Made by a program: the position numbers and the translations under genes. From positions 620,001-684,000 of the forward strand of contig NZ_FNTX01000002.1 of assembly GCF_900105765.1 (NCBI RefSeq): a DNA stretch of 64,000 nucleotides. The letters run 5' to 3'. The notes beneath the pieces are model-generated. The model saw only the letters and a list, made by a program, of their open reading frames with translations, was not told where the DNA came from and did not search any database. Below, in pieces: positions 49,725 to 58,799 of the stretch (its first letter is position 1; each line of letters begins with the position of its first letter). This stretch comes from Ruania alba (lineage in GTDB: Bacteria; Actinomycetota; Actinomycetes; Actinomycetales; Beutenbergiaceae).

Positions 49725-49746
49725 TCGACGTCACCTTCACCCCCGG
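49689..49746. terminator. Long bidirectional terminator overlapping the permease 3' end
   Basis: The 21 bases at 49689-49709 pair with 49726-49746 at about 19 of 21 positions around a 16-nt loop. The left arm and loop lie inside the permease coding sequence and the right arm just after its stop. The convergent regulator gene ends at 49794. It should stop transcription from both sides. Confidence 0.8.
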
Positions 49747-49793
49747 CGGGTCTGGCAACGGTCGTTGCTGCGGCTTGGCCCGGCAGGGCCGGT

Positions 49794-50471
49794 TCAGCCG
49801 ACGGGCGTGACCCAGACGGCGTCCGTGGCGGAGCGTCCCAGCGGGACGGATGCTTCGCCGTCGGGCAGGCCGACCTCCATCGAATCCGAGTAGGGCGCCC
49901 CCGGGCGCACGTCCAGCACCGACCCGACGCGCACCTCGTGCTCGGCGAAGAACTGCAGCAGGGCAGGGTCGGCGTCGGAGATCCGTTCCACCTGCACCTG
50001 GGCGCCGGGTTCCACCCCGGAGAGCATGACGGCGTCCGGCATGTCGATCGTGCCGTCCGCAGTGGGAATGGGGTCGCCGTGGGGGTCCCGGGTGGGGTGG
50101 CCCAGGTGCGCATCGAGACGTTCCACCATGAAGTCGGAGACGGCGTGCTCAAGAGTCTCGGCCTCGTCGTGCACCTGGTCCCAGGTGTAGCCGAGCACCT
50201 GCACGAGGAAGGTCTCGATCAGACGATGGCGGCGCACCATGGCCAGTGCGTGGGTGCGCCCCTGCGCGGTGAGCGTGATCGCCCCGTACGGCGCGTGCTC
50301 CAACAAACCCTGGTCGGTGAGCTTGCGGACGGCGTCCGAGACCGTGGACAGCTTCACCCCGGCCCGCGCGGCGATGCGCGAGGGCGTGGTCGGCTCGTCG
50401 GACCACTCCTGCAGAGCCCAGATCGCCTTCAGATAGTTCTGCGCGCTCGCCGAGAGCTGGGAGACGGACAT
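49794..50471 (-). CDS. DtxR-family metal-dependent regulator, MntR-like
   Basis: A 225-aa metalloregulator. It has a winged helix (residues 1-70), a dimerisation domain with VHDEAETLEHAVSD, and a C-terminal FeoA/SH3-like domain. At the position of DtxR Cys102 this protein has glutamate (E-A-E-T-L-E-H), as in manganese sensors of the MntR type, which argues for Mn(II) over Fe(II). The start at 50471 is used because the 35 residues upstream in the frame are non-coding. A box matching that of the ABC importer lies at 50495-50513, so it probably represses both itself and the importer when manganese is ample. Confidence 0.92.
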   Translation of the reverse strand: MSVSQLSASAQNYLKAIWALQEWSDEPTTPSRIAARAGVKLSTVSDAVRKLTDQGLLEHAPYGAITLTAQGRTHALAMVRRHRLIETFLVQVLGYTWDQVHDEAETLEHAVSDFMVERLDAHLGHPTRDPHGDPIPTADGTIDMPDAVMLSGVEPGAQVQVERISDADPALLQFFAEHEVRVGSVLDVRPGAPYSDSMEVGLPDGEASVPLGRSATDAVWVTPVG

Positions 50472-50494
50472 GCGAAAACGGTAACAAACACGAT

Positions 50495-50513
50495 TGTTCG
50501 TCAGTGCCGAAGT
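50495..50513. promoter_or_regulatory. Candidate MntR-type box before the regulator gene
   Basis: TGTTCGTCAGTGCCGAAGT at 50495-50513 matches the importer box at 46070-46087 in reverse orientation, with one extra base in the centre. It is 24 nt upstream of the regulator start. An AACAA/TTGTT inverted repeat overlaps it at 50483-50498. Confidence 0.65.
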
Positions 50514-50656
50514 GCTGAGGTTGGAGAGGCCACAGGAGGTGGCGGCGCGGCGACAGACCAGAGCTGGCACTCCCAACCTTACTGTGTAAGACTAGAGGTG
50601 TACCTGGCCAGTTTCGCCCAGCAACCGCCGGGGCGCCCAGACGGAGGAGACCGCTC

Positions 50657-51028
50657 ATGCCGATGCCACTGTGGTGGGGTCACATCAACAAGCGCCTGTT
50701 CAACCGGCGCGCCGTCGCCGGCGGGAAGTGGCCGGTGCTGATCCATACCGGCCGCCGCTCCGGGACCACCTATCGCACGCCTCTCGGCGCGGTCGAGGTG
50801 AACGGTGGCTACCTGTTCATCCTGGTGTACGGGTCGGGGGCGGACTGGGTGCGCAATGTGCGCGCGTCCGGGACCGCTCGACTGCTGGTCGACGGCACCG
50901 AGCTGGAGCTCGATGCCCCACGCCTCGTCCCGGAGGAGGAAGCGCTCGAAGCAATCCCGGTATCGGAGCGCCCGCCCGGGTTCATGCGCATCACCGAGTT
51001 CCTGCGGATGGACCTGGCTGGCCACTGA
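50657..51028 (+). CDS. Nitroreductase/DDN-like flavin-dependent split-barrel protein (DUF385)
   Basis: A 123-aa protein of the deazaflavin/F420-dependent nitroreductase (FDOR-A, DUF385) family. The core features are LIHTGRRSGTTYRTPLGAVEVNG, GSGADWVRNVRASGTARL and a WP segment before them (GGKWPVLIHT). These proteins bind F420 or a related flavin and reduce quinones or similar compounds. The length is close to the compact family members (about 120-150 aa). A GGAGG-like site lies 10 nt upstream. Substrate unknown. Confidence 0.87.
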   Translation: MPMPLWWGHINKRLFNRRAVAGGKWPVLIHTGRRSGTTYRTPLGAVEVNGGYLFILVYGSGADWVRNVRASGTARLLVDGTELELDAPRLVPEEEALEAIPVSERPPGFMRITEFLRMDLAGH

Positions 51029-51039
51029 GGACACAGAAA

Positions 51040-51074
51040 CGGGGTCGGCCAACCGAAACGGTTGACCGACCCCG
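51040..51074. terminator. Strong bidirectional terminator hairpin
   Basis: The arms 51040-51055 and 51059-51074 pair at 15 of 16 positions around a 3-nt loop. It separates the convergent DDN-like gene and glycine-betaine system. Confidence 0.85.
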
Positions 51075-51091
51075 CATGGATCAGGTGGGGA

Positions 51092-52051
51092 TCACATCCC
51101 GGGGGAACCCACCAGGTCCGGGTACTGCTCGAGCCACGCGGACACGCCAGCGGCCGGGTCGTCCGGGTTGTCGTTCACCACGGAGCTCTCCAGGTCGCCG
51201 TATTGCGCGTCGTCCAGCGAAATGCCGCCGATCCACTCGGCTACGTCCGGGTACTCGTCCGAGAAGCCGTCCGTGGCAAGGAAGTGCAGCCCTTCGGACT
51301 CTCCCAGCGCACCCTCGGGGTCCTCGAGGTCACGAACGCCGTACTCGGCGTTGGCCCAGAACGGACGCCAGAGCGTCACGACGATCTCTTCCTCGGCATT
51401 GATCGCGCTCTCCAGCTCGGCGAGCATTGCGGTGGTGGAGGAAGTGGCGAGCTCGAAGCCCGCCTCGTCCAGGCCGTAGGCCGGAATGACACTGTCCTGG
51501 CTGGCGGCGGTCAGACCAGCACCCGGCTCGATCCCGATGATCTGGTTGTCGAGCTCGTCGGCGTAGTCCGGAATGTCGGCGATCGAGGTGATCTCGCTGT
51601 ACTCGGGCACTGCCCAGGTGAGCTTGGCGTTGCCGTAGTAGGTGCCCAGGTCCTCGATGCTGTCGCCGTACTCCTCCATGTACTGCGCGTGCGTGACCTC
51701 AGGCCACGCGGAGGGGTAGATGTCGACATCGCCGCCGGCGAGGGCGGTGTACAGGATGCCGGCCTCGGTGAGCTCTTCGTGCTCGACGGTGTAGCCGGCC
51801 TCCTCGAGCTTGTTCTCGAGCAGGTAGGCGGTGCTCAGACCGTCGGTCCAGGACGGGATGTAGCCCAGGGTGATGGTGCCCATGTCACCGTCACCGGCGC
51901 CTTCTCCCTCCGTCTCCTCTCCGGCGGTGTCCTCACCAGTGGTCTCCTCGGCGTCACCCGAGCCGTCGCCGCAGGCGGCGAGGGTCAGACCAACGGCGGC
52001 AGCCATCACGACGGCCGAGGCGCGGCCGCGGCGGGTATGTGCGATTCGCAT
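51092..52051 (-). CDS. Glycine betaine/choline ABC transporter substrate-binding lipoprotein
   Basis: A 319-aa OpuAC-type binding protein. The lipoprotein signal ends at LAACGDG (Cys near residue 27), followed by a very acidic linker of about 30 residues. Tryptophans that form the aromatic cage for quaternary ammonium are visible in IPSWTDG, YPSAWPEV and LWRPFWANAEY. An AAGGAG ribosome site precedes the ATG. It is the third gene of a leftward osmoprotectant operon. Confidence 0.9.
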   Translation of the reverse strand: MRIAHTRRGRASAVVMAAAVGLTLAACGDGSGDAEETTGEDTAGEETEGEGAGDGDMGTITLGYIPSWTDGLSTAYLLENKLEEAGYTVEHEELTEAGILYTALAGGDVDIYPSAWPEVTHAQYMEEYGDSIEDLGTYYGNAKLTWAVPEYSEITSIADIPDYADELDNQIIGIEPGAGLTAASQDSVIPAYGLDEAGFELATSSTTAMLAELESAINAEEEIVVTLWRPFWANAEYGVRDLEDPEGALGESEGLHFLATDGFSDEYPDVAEWIGGISLDDAQYGDLESSVVNDNPDDPAAGVSAWLEQYPDLVGSPGM

Positions 52052-52106
52052 GTGTTCTCCTTGTGTTGACGACTGTGAGTTTCGTAGTAGTTGCGTAGTG
52101 TCGGGC

Positions 52107-53027
52107 TCAGACCCCGGGTGCGGGTCGACGCGACTTCGCGTCGGCGAGTTCTGCCTTGGCCGACTGGCGACGGCGCCAGGCCGTGCCGATCGAACCGGGA
52201 GTCGGCTGACCGATGGCGCCGGTGAGGCGGTCGAGGAAGATCGCGAGGATCACGATGCCGAGACCGGCCTCGAATCCGACCGCGACATCAACGGTGGCCA
52301 GCGCACCCGTCACGATCTTCCCGAGGCCGGGCGCGCCGACGAATCCGGCCATGACGGCCATCGACAAGCCGAGCATGATCACCTGGTTCACGCCGGCCAT
52401 GATGGTCGGCAGCCCCAGCGGCAACTGGATGCCGCGCAGGATCTGACCAGAGGTCCCACCGAAGGCTTCGCCAGCCTCCACGGTCTCGGAGTCGACCTGG
52501 CGGATACCGAGCTCGGTGAGCCGCACACCGGGCGGCAACGAGAAGATGATGGTTGCGACCACACCGGGTGCGAAGCCGATGCTGAAGAAGATCACGACGG
52601 GCACCAGGTAGACCAGAGCAGGCATCGTCTGCATGAAGTCCAGGACTGGCCGGACGATCGCACTGACGGTCGCGCTCTTCGCGGCCAGAATCCCCACCGG
52701 GATGGAGATGATGACCGCGACCAACGTCGCCACGAGCACCATCGACAAGGTCTGCATCGCCGGTTCCCAGACCTCCATGCTGATGATCAGGGTCATGCCC
52801 AGCAGCACGAAGACGGCGAACTTCCACGACCGTACCCACGCGGCGAGCACAGCGAAGATCACCGCGAGCACGAGTGCGGGGAGCAACATCAGCAGGTCGG
52901 TGAGCTCACCAGCGAGGAAGTTGAACGAGTCACTGATGGCATCAAGCACCACCGGCAGGTTGAGCTTGATCCAATCGACAGCAGCCTCGGCGCCTGCACC
53001 CAGCGGAATTTGGGGGATGAAACTCAT
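52107..53027 (-). CDS. Glycine betaine ABC transporter permease
   Basis: A 306-aa OpuAB/ProW-like permease with about six to seven transmembrane segments and the conserved loop VDSETVEAGEAFGGTSGQILRGIQLPLGLPTIMAGVNQ near residues 185-220. Its ATG overlaps the ATPase stop by 4 nt and the binding protein follows after 55 bp. It forms the membrane channel for osmoprotectant uptake. Confidence 0.93.
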   Translation of the reverse strand: MSFIPQIPLGAGAEAAVDWIKLNLPVVLDAISDSFNFLAGELTDLLMLLPALVLAVIFAVLAAWVRSWKFAVFVLLGMTLIISMEVWEPAMQTLSMVLVATLVAVIISIPVGILAAKSATVSAIVRPVLDFMQTMPALVYLVPVVIFFSIGFAPGVVATIIFSLPPGVRLTELGIRQVDSETVEAGEAFGGTSGQILRGIQLPLGLPTIMAGVNQVIMLGLSMAVMAGFVGAPGLGKIVTGALATVDVAVGFEAGLGIVILAIFLDRLTGAIGQPTPGSIGTAWRRRQSAKAELADAKSRRPAPGV

Positions 53028-54259
53028 CGGTCACCTCCAGCTGCGGCATCGACCTCGGAGTCGGTGCTGGTCTCGTTCTCGCTGCCGTTCGGCACAGCGA
53101 GTGCGCTCAGGAGAGTCACCCGCGGGATCACGCCGACCAGCGCACCCTTCTCGTTCACGACGGCGAGCGGGCTCCGGTTCTCGGCCGCGTCACCGAACAG
53201 TTCTGCCAGCGGGGTGTCCGGGCTCACCTGTGCCACTGCGCGGGAGGGGCGCGGCAGGTTGTCACTGCCCTGACGGATCGCCTCAGCCACGTCGTCCTCC
53301 CAGACCACGCCGACGACCTTGCGGTCACGCCCGACCACCAGTAGCGCGCTGGTCTGGTGCTCGCTCATGAGCTTGCGCGCAGCGCGCGGTCCGGACTCGC
53401 TGCCGATCACGGCCACTGGGCGCTCCATGACAGCGCCGGCCGTGAGCACACGGGTGCGGTCGACGTCGGCGACGAACTGGGAGACGTATTCAGTGGCAGG
53501 CTCGTTCAGGATCTGCTCGGCCGTGCCGATCTGCACGATCTTGCCATCGCGCATCATCGCGATCCGGTCGCCGAGGCGCATCGCCTCGTTCAGGTCGTGG
53601 GTGATGAACAGAATCGTCTTGCCCAGCTCGGCCTGAAGCTCGAGCAGCTGATCCTGCATCTCCTTGCGAATCAGCGGGTCGAGGGCGCTGAAAGCCTCAT
53701 CCATGAGCATGATCTCGGTCCCGGCCGCAAGCGCCCGGGCAAGCCCTACGCGTTGACGCATCCCACCGGAGAGCTCCGAAGGCAGATGCCCGCCCCAGCC
53801 GTCGAGACCGACCATCCCGAGCGCCTCGTTAGCGGCCTTCTCCCGGTCCGACCTCGAAAAGCCCCTCAGCTCCAGTGCATAGGCCGCGTTCTCACCGACC
53901 GTACGGTGCGGCAGCAAGGCGAAGTGCTGGAACACCATGCTGACCTTGTCCCGCCGCAGCGCGCGCAACCCTGCCGGAGGCAGGTGCGTGACGTCGTCGC
54001 CGTCAACGAGCAGCGTGCCCGCTGTCGGTTCCAGCAGTCCATTGACGTTACGGATCAGCGTGGACTTCCCGGAGCCGGAGAGGCCCATGACCACGAAGAT
54101 CTCACCGGGCTGCACCTCGAAGGTTGCATCGATCACCGCCGCCGTCAGCCCTTCCTTCATGAGCTGCTGACGGGTGGCGCCCTCGCGCAACATCTTCACG
54201 CCCCGCTGTGGACGGCGGCCGAAGATCTTGGTCAAACCGGTGGCCTGAATGGCTGACAC
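53024..54259 (-). CDS. Glycine betaine ABC transporter ATP-binding protein with CBS domains
   Basis: A 411-aa ATPase of the OpuAA/ProV type. An N-terminal helical extension of about 50 residues precedes Walker A GLSGSGKST near residue 70. The signature is LSGGMRQR and Walker B IMLMDEAFSALD. Two C-terminal CBS motifs (about residues 280-395) sense ionic strength in this family, so activity should be controlled by osmolarity. The GTG at 54259 has a GGGAG ribosome site; the longer open frame from 54304 does not. It is the first gene of the operon. Confidence 0.93.
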   Translation of the reverse strand: MSAIQATGLTKIFGRRPQRGVKMLREGATRQQLMKEGLTAAVIDATFEVQPGEIFVVMGLSGSGKSTLIRNVNGLLEPTAGTLLVDGDDVTHLPPAGLRALRRDKVSMVFQHFALLPHRTVGENAAYALELRGFSRSDREKAANEALGMVGLDGWGGHLPSELSGGMRQRVGLARALAAGTEIMLMDEAFSALDPLIRKEMQDQLLELQAELGKTILFITHDLNEAMRLGDRIAMMRDGKIVQIGTAEQILNEPATEYVSQFVADVDRTRVLTAGAVMERPVAVIGSESGPRAARKLMSEHQTSALLVVGRDRKVVGVVWEDDVAEAIRQGSDNLPRPSRAVAQVSPDTPLAELFGDAAENRSPLAVVNEKGALVGVIPRVTLLSALAVPNGSENETSTDSEVDAAAGGDR

Positions 54260-54510
54260 GGATGCTCCCAGGTAGGGGTCATGGGCACTCACCAGGTAAC
54301 CCACGGGCTCCCAGCGGCATGTCGGTCGGAGCCCAGCACGGGCTTCACGTCTTCATACGACAGTGATTCAGTCTGCCCTACGCCTATCAGCACCGCACAC
54401 GGAGTTACCGAATCGATACTCCATGGCGGGATACGTGTGGGTGGCATCACGATCTGACGCTCGGTATGCATCGGGAGCGTGCCCGGGACGGGTTCGATAC
54501 GTTCACCAGC

Positions 54511-55443
54511 ATGACGATTCCTGCCTCCGGAGTGATGCTTCCCCGCGACCTGAACGCCGATGCCGTACGAGCCTTCGCCAGGCGCGCCGAGGAGCTCGGC
54601 TTCGCCGAGTTGTGGGTGGTGGAGGATCTCGGCTTCCGCGGTGGGATTGCGCAGGCCACCCTCGCGCTCTCGGTGACCGGGACGATCCGTGTGGGCCTGG
54701 GGATCCTGCCGGTCGGGGCACGCAACGTGGCGTTCACGGCGATGGAGCTGGCCAGCATCGCCCAACTCTTCCCCGGTCGGCTCGATGCCGGGATCGGGCA
54801 CGGCATGCCGGGATGGATGCGATCAGTAGGCGCGTGGCCGGACCGCCCTCTGACGGCGTTGCGCGAGTACACCTGTGCGTTGCGCGAGCTGCTGCACGGG
54901 CGCGCCCTGCCCGGTAGTGACGTGACCCTGGATCCCAGTGCCGTGCCGGCCGAGGCGCCGGACCTGCTGCTCGGGGTGCGCGGGCCAAGGTCGCTCGCGG
55001 TCAGCGGACGCATCGCCGACGGGACCGTGCTGGCCGAGCCCTGCGCACCCGCCTACGTTCGCGCCGCTGTGGACCAGATCGCCGCGCCAGGGCCGCACCG
55101 GGTGGTGGCCTACAACATCGCGAGCGTGCACGAGGACTCCGCGACCGCCGTCGAGAACGCCCGACCCGCCCTGAGCGTGGTGGGCGAACCGGACTGGGCG
55201 CCGCACATCGCCCCGCTGGACATCGCCGCGGAGCTCACGCAGCTGCGGGCACGCAGTGCCTCCCCCGAGGAGTTCGCCCGCTCTCTGCCGAACGCATGGG
55301 TCCGCCAGCTCGCCCTGGCGGGCACGCCGGACGAGGTGCGTGCCCGGATGGCCGAGCTCGGCGAGGCCGGGGTGAGGAGCAACGTGCTCATCCCCGTCGG
55401 CGAGCCGGTCGAGGCGCTGGAGTTGCTCGCGCAGGTGCTGTGA
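54511..55443 (+). CDS. LLM-class flavin-dependent oxidoreductase
   Basis: A 310-aa luciferase-like monooxygenase-superfamily protein. The (beta/alpha)8-type repeats include AEELGFAELWVVEDLGFRGG, RVGLGILPVGARNVAFTAMELASIAQLFPGRLDAGIGHG and DLLLGVRGPRSLAVSG, all typical. It may use FMN or F420; F420 is plausible in actinobacteria. The ATG at 54511 is chosen because similarity starts there. It stands alone, divergent from the osmoprotectant operon. Confidence 0.87.
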   Translation: MTIPASGVMLPRDLNADAVRAFARRAEELGFAELWVVEDLGFRGGIAQATLALSVTGTIRVGLGILPVGARNVAFTAMELASIAQLFPGRLDAGIGHGMPGWMRSVGAWPDRPLTALREYTCALRELLHGRALPGSDVTLDPSAVPAEAPDLLLGVRGPRSLAVSGRIADGTVLAEPCAPAYVRAAVDQIAAPGPHRVVAYNIASVHEDSATAVENARPALSVVGEPDWAPHIAPLDIAAELTQLRARSASPEEFARSLPNAWVRQLALAGTPDEVRARMAELGEAGVRSNVLIPVGEPVEALELLAQVL

Positions 55444-55533
55444 GCACGGCGCCTGCGGACCGGTCACAGCAGGCCCGGGCACAAGTCCGCTGCCGTCAGG
55501 TCCCGCGCGTCCGCATCGACCGGATATCGCACG

Positions 55534-57660
55534 TCAGGGGTGCGGGCACTCCGGAATCCGCACCCGTCCGCGGACAGGCCCGTCGACCAGGACGTGCTCG
55601 CCGCACTGCACCCGGGCCGAGCGACCGTCGCCGCGCCCGGTCAGCTCGATCGTCAACCGATGCGACCCGACCGGCAACTCCGCGAGGCGCAGCTGTCCCA
55701 GGCCTATCTCCAACGGCTCCAGGAAGAGACCGTCATCCTCGACCCGGAGGCCCGCGACATAGCGCACGATCACGTCGATCAGAAAGGAGTGGTTGTAGTC
55801 CGGCTCATCACTGATCGGCTCGCCGGTGAGCCCGTCGTAGTGCTCGACGAGATACGGCACGGCAACATCGCCGTCACGGAAGTGCTGGCGCGCGAGCGCC
55901 CAGAACCCGGAGGCGAACTCGTCGACGAGATCCGCATCGTCCGCACTGGCGGTCCGTGCGATGGCGTCCAGGGTGATGGCGGTGGTGTACGGCCAGCTCG
56001 GGCCGTTCCACATGCAGCCATTGCGCCCCTTGATGAAGTTGCCCAGCCAGCCCCCGGCAGGCCGGAACGCCGGGCAGTCCTGAGCGACGGACGGGTACGG
56101 CTCCGCGCCGCCGAAGTAGCCCGGCGCCAGCGCCCGGCGCAGGCCGGCGGTGTGGCGTTCGTCGGTCAGGCCGGCCCACCAGGGGTAGAAGCCGACGACG
56201 TTGCGCACCATGGCCCGCTCATCCGTGCGGTGGTGCAGGTCGTAGAAGAACTCCGTGCCCGGGTCCCACTGCTTGGCGAGGATCGAGGCAGCGAGCCGCC
56301 GGGCCAGATCACGGAACTCCTGCTCGTCCGGGTCCTGCCGTGCCGCGCACAGCGCCACCACACCCTTCGCGTTCAGGTACTGGTAGACCGCCCGATCGAC
56401 GCGCTTCAACGGAGTGAAGGTGGTCTTGTCCTTGGGGTCGGCCGGATAGTCGTGGAAGTACCAGTAGCTCGGCTGGTACTCCTTGCCGGTTCGCTTGTGG
56501 TCGTGCACGACGGAGAGCTCATCGTCGGAGGTGACCATCTCCCGGTGCTCGCCGCGGACCTGCTCCTTCGCCGCGACCAGCACGGCATCCGGCACCGATG
56601 CGGCGCCGTGCAGCTGCGCGAACAGCGCCATCGCCCAGCCGAAGTAGTTGGCGTACGGCTTCATCTGCTCGCGGACCGTGTGTGAGTAGAGCTGCCCGTC
56701 CGTGCCCTGCAGCCGGGCCGCCGAGGACAACACCTCGATGGTGTCGGCCGGATCGGCCCGCCAGCGCAGATCCTGCACGTGCAGCGAGGTGGAGAGCGGG
56801 ATGACCTTGCTGAACTCCCAGCCCGTGGGCCGCCAGGGCGCCTTGGTCATCTTGTGCGACCTGCCCTCGTACATAACCGTCCCGGGCAGGTGGCCCAAGC
56901 CAGGCTCACTCATCGAGTTGCGCAGGATGTACCAGCGATAGGCCCACAGCCGGTTCAGCAGCTCGTTGTCGGAGACCAGGGTCGGCACCGAGGCGTACCA
57001 GTGCTGATACTCGCGCCGGTGCGCCGCCAGCAGCTCCACACCGCTCTCCTCAGCGACTGGGACGGTTCCGGTGGCCGGGCCTTCCGGCAGGGTTGGGTCC
57101 GTTGCCGAGGCCTTACCGGGCAGGTGGCGCACGGTCGCCACGATGGTCAGGTGGCACTCCTGACCTGCCTCGAGCTGGATCCCGGCCCAGAGGTCCGCAC
57201 GCGAGGCCTCGAGATGGACCAGCAGCGTGAAGTCGTGCTGGTCGATGTAGCGCCGGCCGCGAAGGTCGGCAGTGTCGGAGATCAGGTCCCGGTCGTAGTC
57301 GGCGCGCAATGTGATCGGCGCACTGCCCTGGTTGCGCCAGTGCTGGATCGAGACGGCGCAGTCGTCCCACGTGATGAACCGCGTCTCGGTCAGCTGAGCA
57401 TCGCCGAACCGTTGCGTGGTGCGTAGGCGCGAGGGCAGCCACTGGCCGTCGCTGCGCTGCGGATCAGGTGCGCAGTTCGGCCTCACGGTGAACAGCAGCG
57501 GCATGTTGAGCTTATGGATGTAGTCGATCCGACCGGCGAACCCGGGCTGATCATCGAGGTAGTCCACCCACAACCGGCGACCGGCCGGGCCGAGCAGCAG
57601 GGTGCCCGGACGGGTGCGGAGCCCGCGATGCGGTCCCGTCAGCGACGCATCGATGTCCAT
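55534..57660 (-). CDS. Large glycoside hydrolase-like protein (MGH1/GH63-type (alpha/alpha)6 barrel)
   Basis: A 708-aa protein with an N-terminal beta-sandwich (about 1-230) and a C-terminal (alpha/alpha)6 barrel typical of the mannosylglycerate-hydrolase/GH63-like group. Possible catalytic carboxylates lie in MYEGRSHKM, near the start of the barrel, and in SDEPDYNHSFLIDV near the end. WNGPSWPYTTAITLDA is a family-type motif. No signal peptide is present. The ATG at 57660 is preceded by GAGG and starts just after the aldo/keto reductase stop. The substrate (an alpha-glucoside or mannosylglycerate-like compound) is uncertain. Confidence 0.82.
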   Translation of the reverse strand: MDIDASLTGPHRGLRTRPGTLLLGPAGRRLWVDYLDDQPGFAGRIDYIHKLNMPLLFTVRPNCAPDPQRSDGQWLPSRLRTTQRFGDAQLTETRFITWDDCAVSIQHWRNQGSAPITLRADYDRDLISDTADLRGRRYIDQHDFTLLVHLEASRADLWAGIQLEAGQECHLTIVATVRHLPGKASATDPTLPEGPATGTVPVAEESGVELLAAHRREYQHWYASVPTLVSDNELLNRLWAYRWYILRNSMSEPGLGHLPGTVMYEGRSHKMTKAPWRPTGWEFSKVIPLSTSLHVQDLRWRADPADTIEVLSSAARLQGTDGQLYSHTVREQMKPYANYFGWAMALFAQLHGAASVPDAVLVAAKEQVRGEHREMVTSDDELSVVHDHKRTGKEYQPSYWYFHDYPADPKDKTTFTPLKRVDRAVYQYLNAKGVVALCAARQDPDEQEFRDLARRLAASILAKQWDPGTEFFYDLHHRTDERAMVRNVVGFYPWWAGLTDERHTAGLRRALAPGYFGGAEPYPSVAQDCPAFRPAGGWLGNFIKGRNGCMWNGPSWPYTTAITLDAIARTASADDADLVDEFASGFWALARQHFRDGDVAVPYLVEHYDGLTGEPISDEPDYNHSFLIDVIVRYVAGLRVEDDGLFLEPLEIGLGQLRLAELPVGSHRLTIELTGRGDGRSARVQCGEHVLVDGPVRGRVRIPECPHP

Positions 57661-57703
57661 ATCCTCAACCCAGGTGTCGGTGGTTCGGTCCCGCAGGTGC
57701 GGC

Positions 57704-58681
57704 TCAACGGGCGTACTGCGGCGAGGTGGACAGCAGCACTCCGGTGGCGGCGTCGATCGCGGCACGTACCTCGGCATCCAGCCCGCCGCGACCGAGCGCT
57801 TCGATGTTCGCCCTCAGCTGTTCCGGTGTGGAGGCGCCTATCAGGATGGCGCTCACGCCCGGGGTGCCGATCAGCCATCGCAACGCCAGCTCGGCCATAG
57901 GCACTGCGGCCTGCGCGGCGATCGCCCGCAGTTCCTCCAGCGCCGTGAACTGGGCGTGGTTCCAATACCGCTTCCGGTACATCGCCGCCAGTGCGGAGGT
58001 GCCAAAGCGCCCCGACTCGGGCTCGTCGTCGTGTCGGTACCGGCCGGTGAGCAAGCCACCGGCCAGCGGGTTGTACACGACCGTCTCGATGTCACGGTCG
58101 ACGGCGTAGGGCAGGAACTCGAGTTCAAGTCGCCGGGCGAGGGCGCTGTAGAGCTGTTGGGCACGCCGCGGCTCCGGCAGGCCGAGGCGCGCGCTCAGCG
58201 CCTGGATCTCCACCATCTCCCAGGCGGAGTAGTTCGAGAGACCGAAGCGCGCGGCCAGCCCCCGGTCCAGCACCTCGGCAACGCCGGTGAGTGTGTCCTC
58301 CAGCTCGGTGCTGCGATCGGGCTGGTGCAGGTAGAGGGTATCGAGGGCACGGCCCACGCGTTCCACACTCGCCTCCGCCGAGGCGACGATCGCCGCGCTG
58401 CTCAACGGACCACGGTCCGGCGCGGTGGCCGGCTGCATCCCCACCTTGGAGGACACCGCCACACCCTCGCCACCCTCGGCGAGCACCCGGCCGACGATCG
58501 GTTCACCGGCACCTCCCGCATAGGTGTTCGCGGTATCGATCTCCTCGATCCCCGCTGCGACCGCTGCCTCGACGATGGCCCGTGCCCTCACTTCCGGCAC
58601 CGTGTCCCCGAACGGCATCGTGCCGAGCACCAGTCGGGTGGGCTCGGATCGCAGCCCTGCGCCGGATTCCACGTCGACCAT
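57704..58681 (-). CDS. Aldo/keto reductase
   Basis: A 325-aa NADPH-dependent reductase with the TIM-barrel tetrad D49, Y54, K79 and H119 in order (IDTANTYAG, SSKVG, LYLHQPD). The C-terminal cofactor segment ILIGASTPEQLRANIEAL is complete. The GH-like gene downstream starts 44 bp after its stop, so the two are probably cotranscribed. It is divergent from the DeoR-kinase-PdxA2 operon. A role in sugar or sugar-acid reduction is likely but unspecified. Confidence 0.92.
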   Translation of the reverse strand: MVDVESGAGLRSEPTRLVLGTMPFGDTVPEVRARAIVEAAVAAGIEEIDTANTYAGGAGEPIVGRVLAEGGEGVAVSSKVGMQPATAPDRGPLSSAAIVASAEASVERVGRALDTLYLHQPDRSTELEDTLTGVAEVLDRGLAARFGLSNYSAWEMVEIQALSARLGLPEPRRAQQLYSALARRLELEFLPYAVDRDIETVVYNPLAGGLLTGRYRHDDEPESGRFGTSALAAMYRKRYWNHAQFTALEELRAIAAQAAVPMAELALRWLIGTPGVSAILIGASTPEQLRANIEALGRGGLDAEVRAAIDAATGVLLSTSPQYAR

Positions 58682-58700
58682 GACTCCTCCGTCGAAGTAT

Positions 58701-58757
58701 CGCGCACTTTGCGCAACGAAACTAGCACAGAACGCGCACTACGTGAGAAGATCGCAC
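58701..58757. promoter_or_regulatory. CGCGCACT direct repeats, candidate DeoR sites
   Basis: CGCGCACT occurs at 58701-58708 and again at 58733-58740, 32 bp apart (about three helical turns). A related CGCACT lies at 58752-58757. They sit between the divergent aldo/keto reductase gene and the DeoR gene. DeoR-family proteins often bind direct repeats, so this may be the shared operator. Confidence 0.5.
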
Positions 58758-58799
58758 TGCCACAACGGCTTCGGCTCACTCGAACGGAAGGGCACGCGG

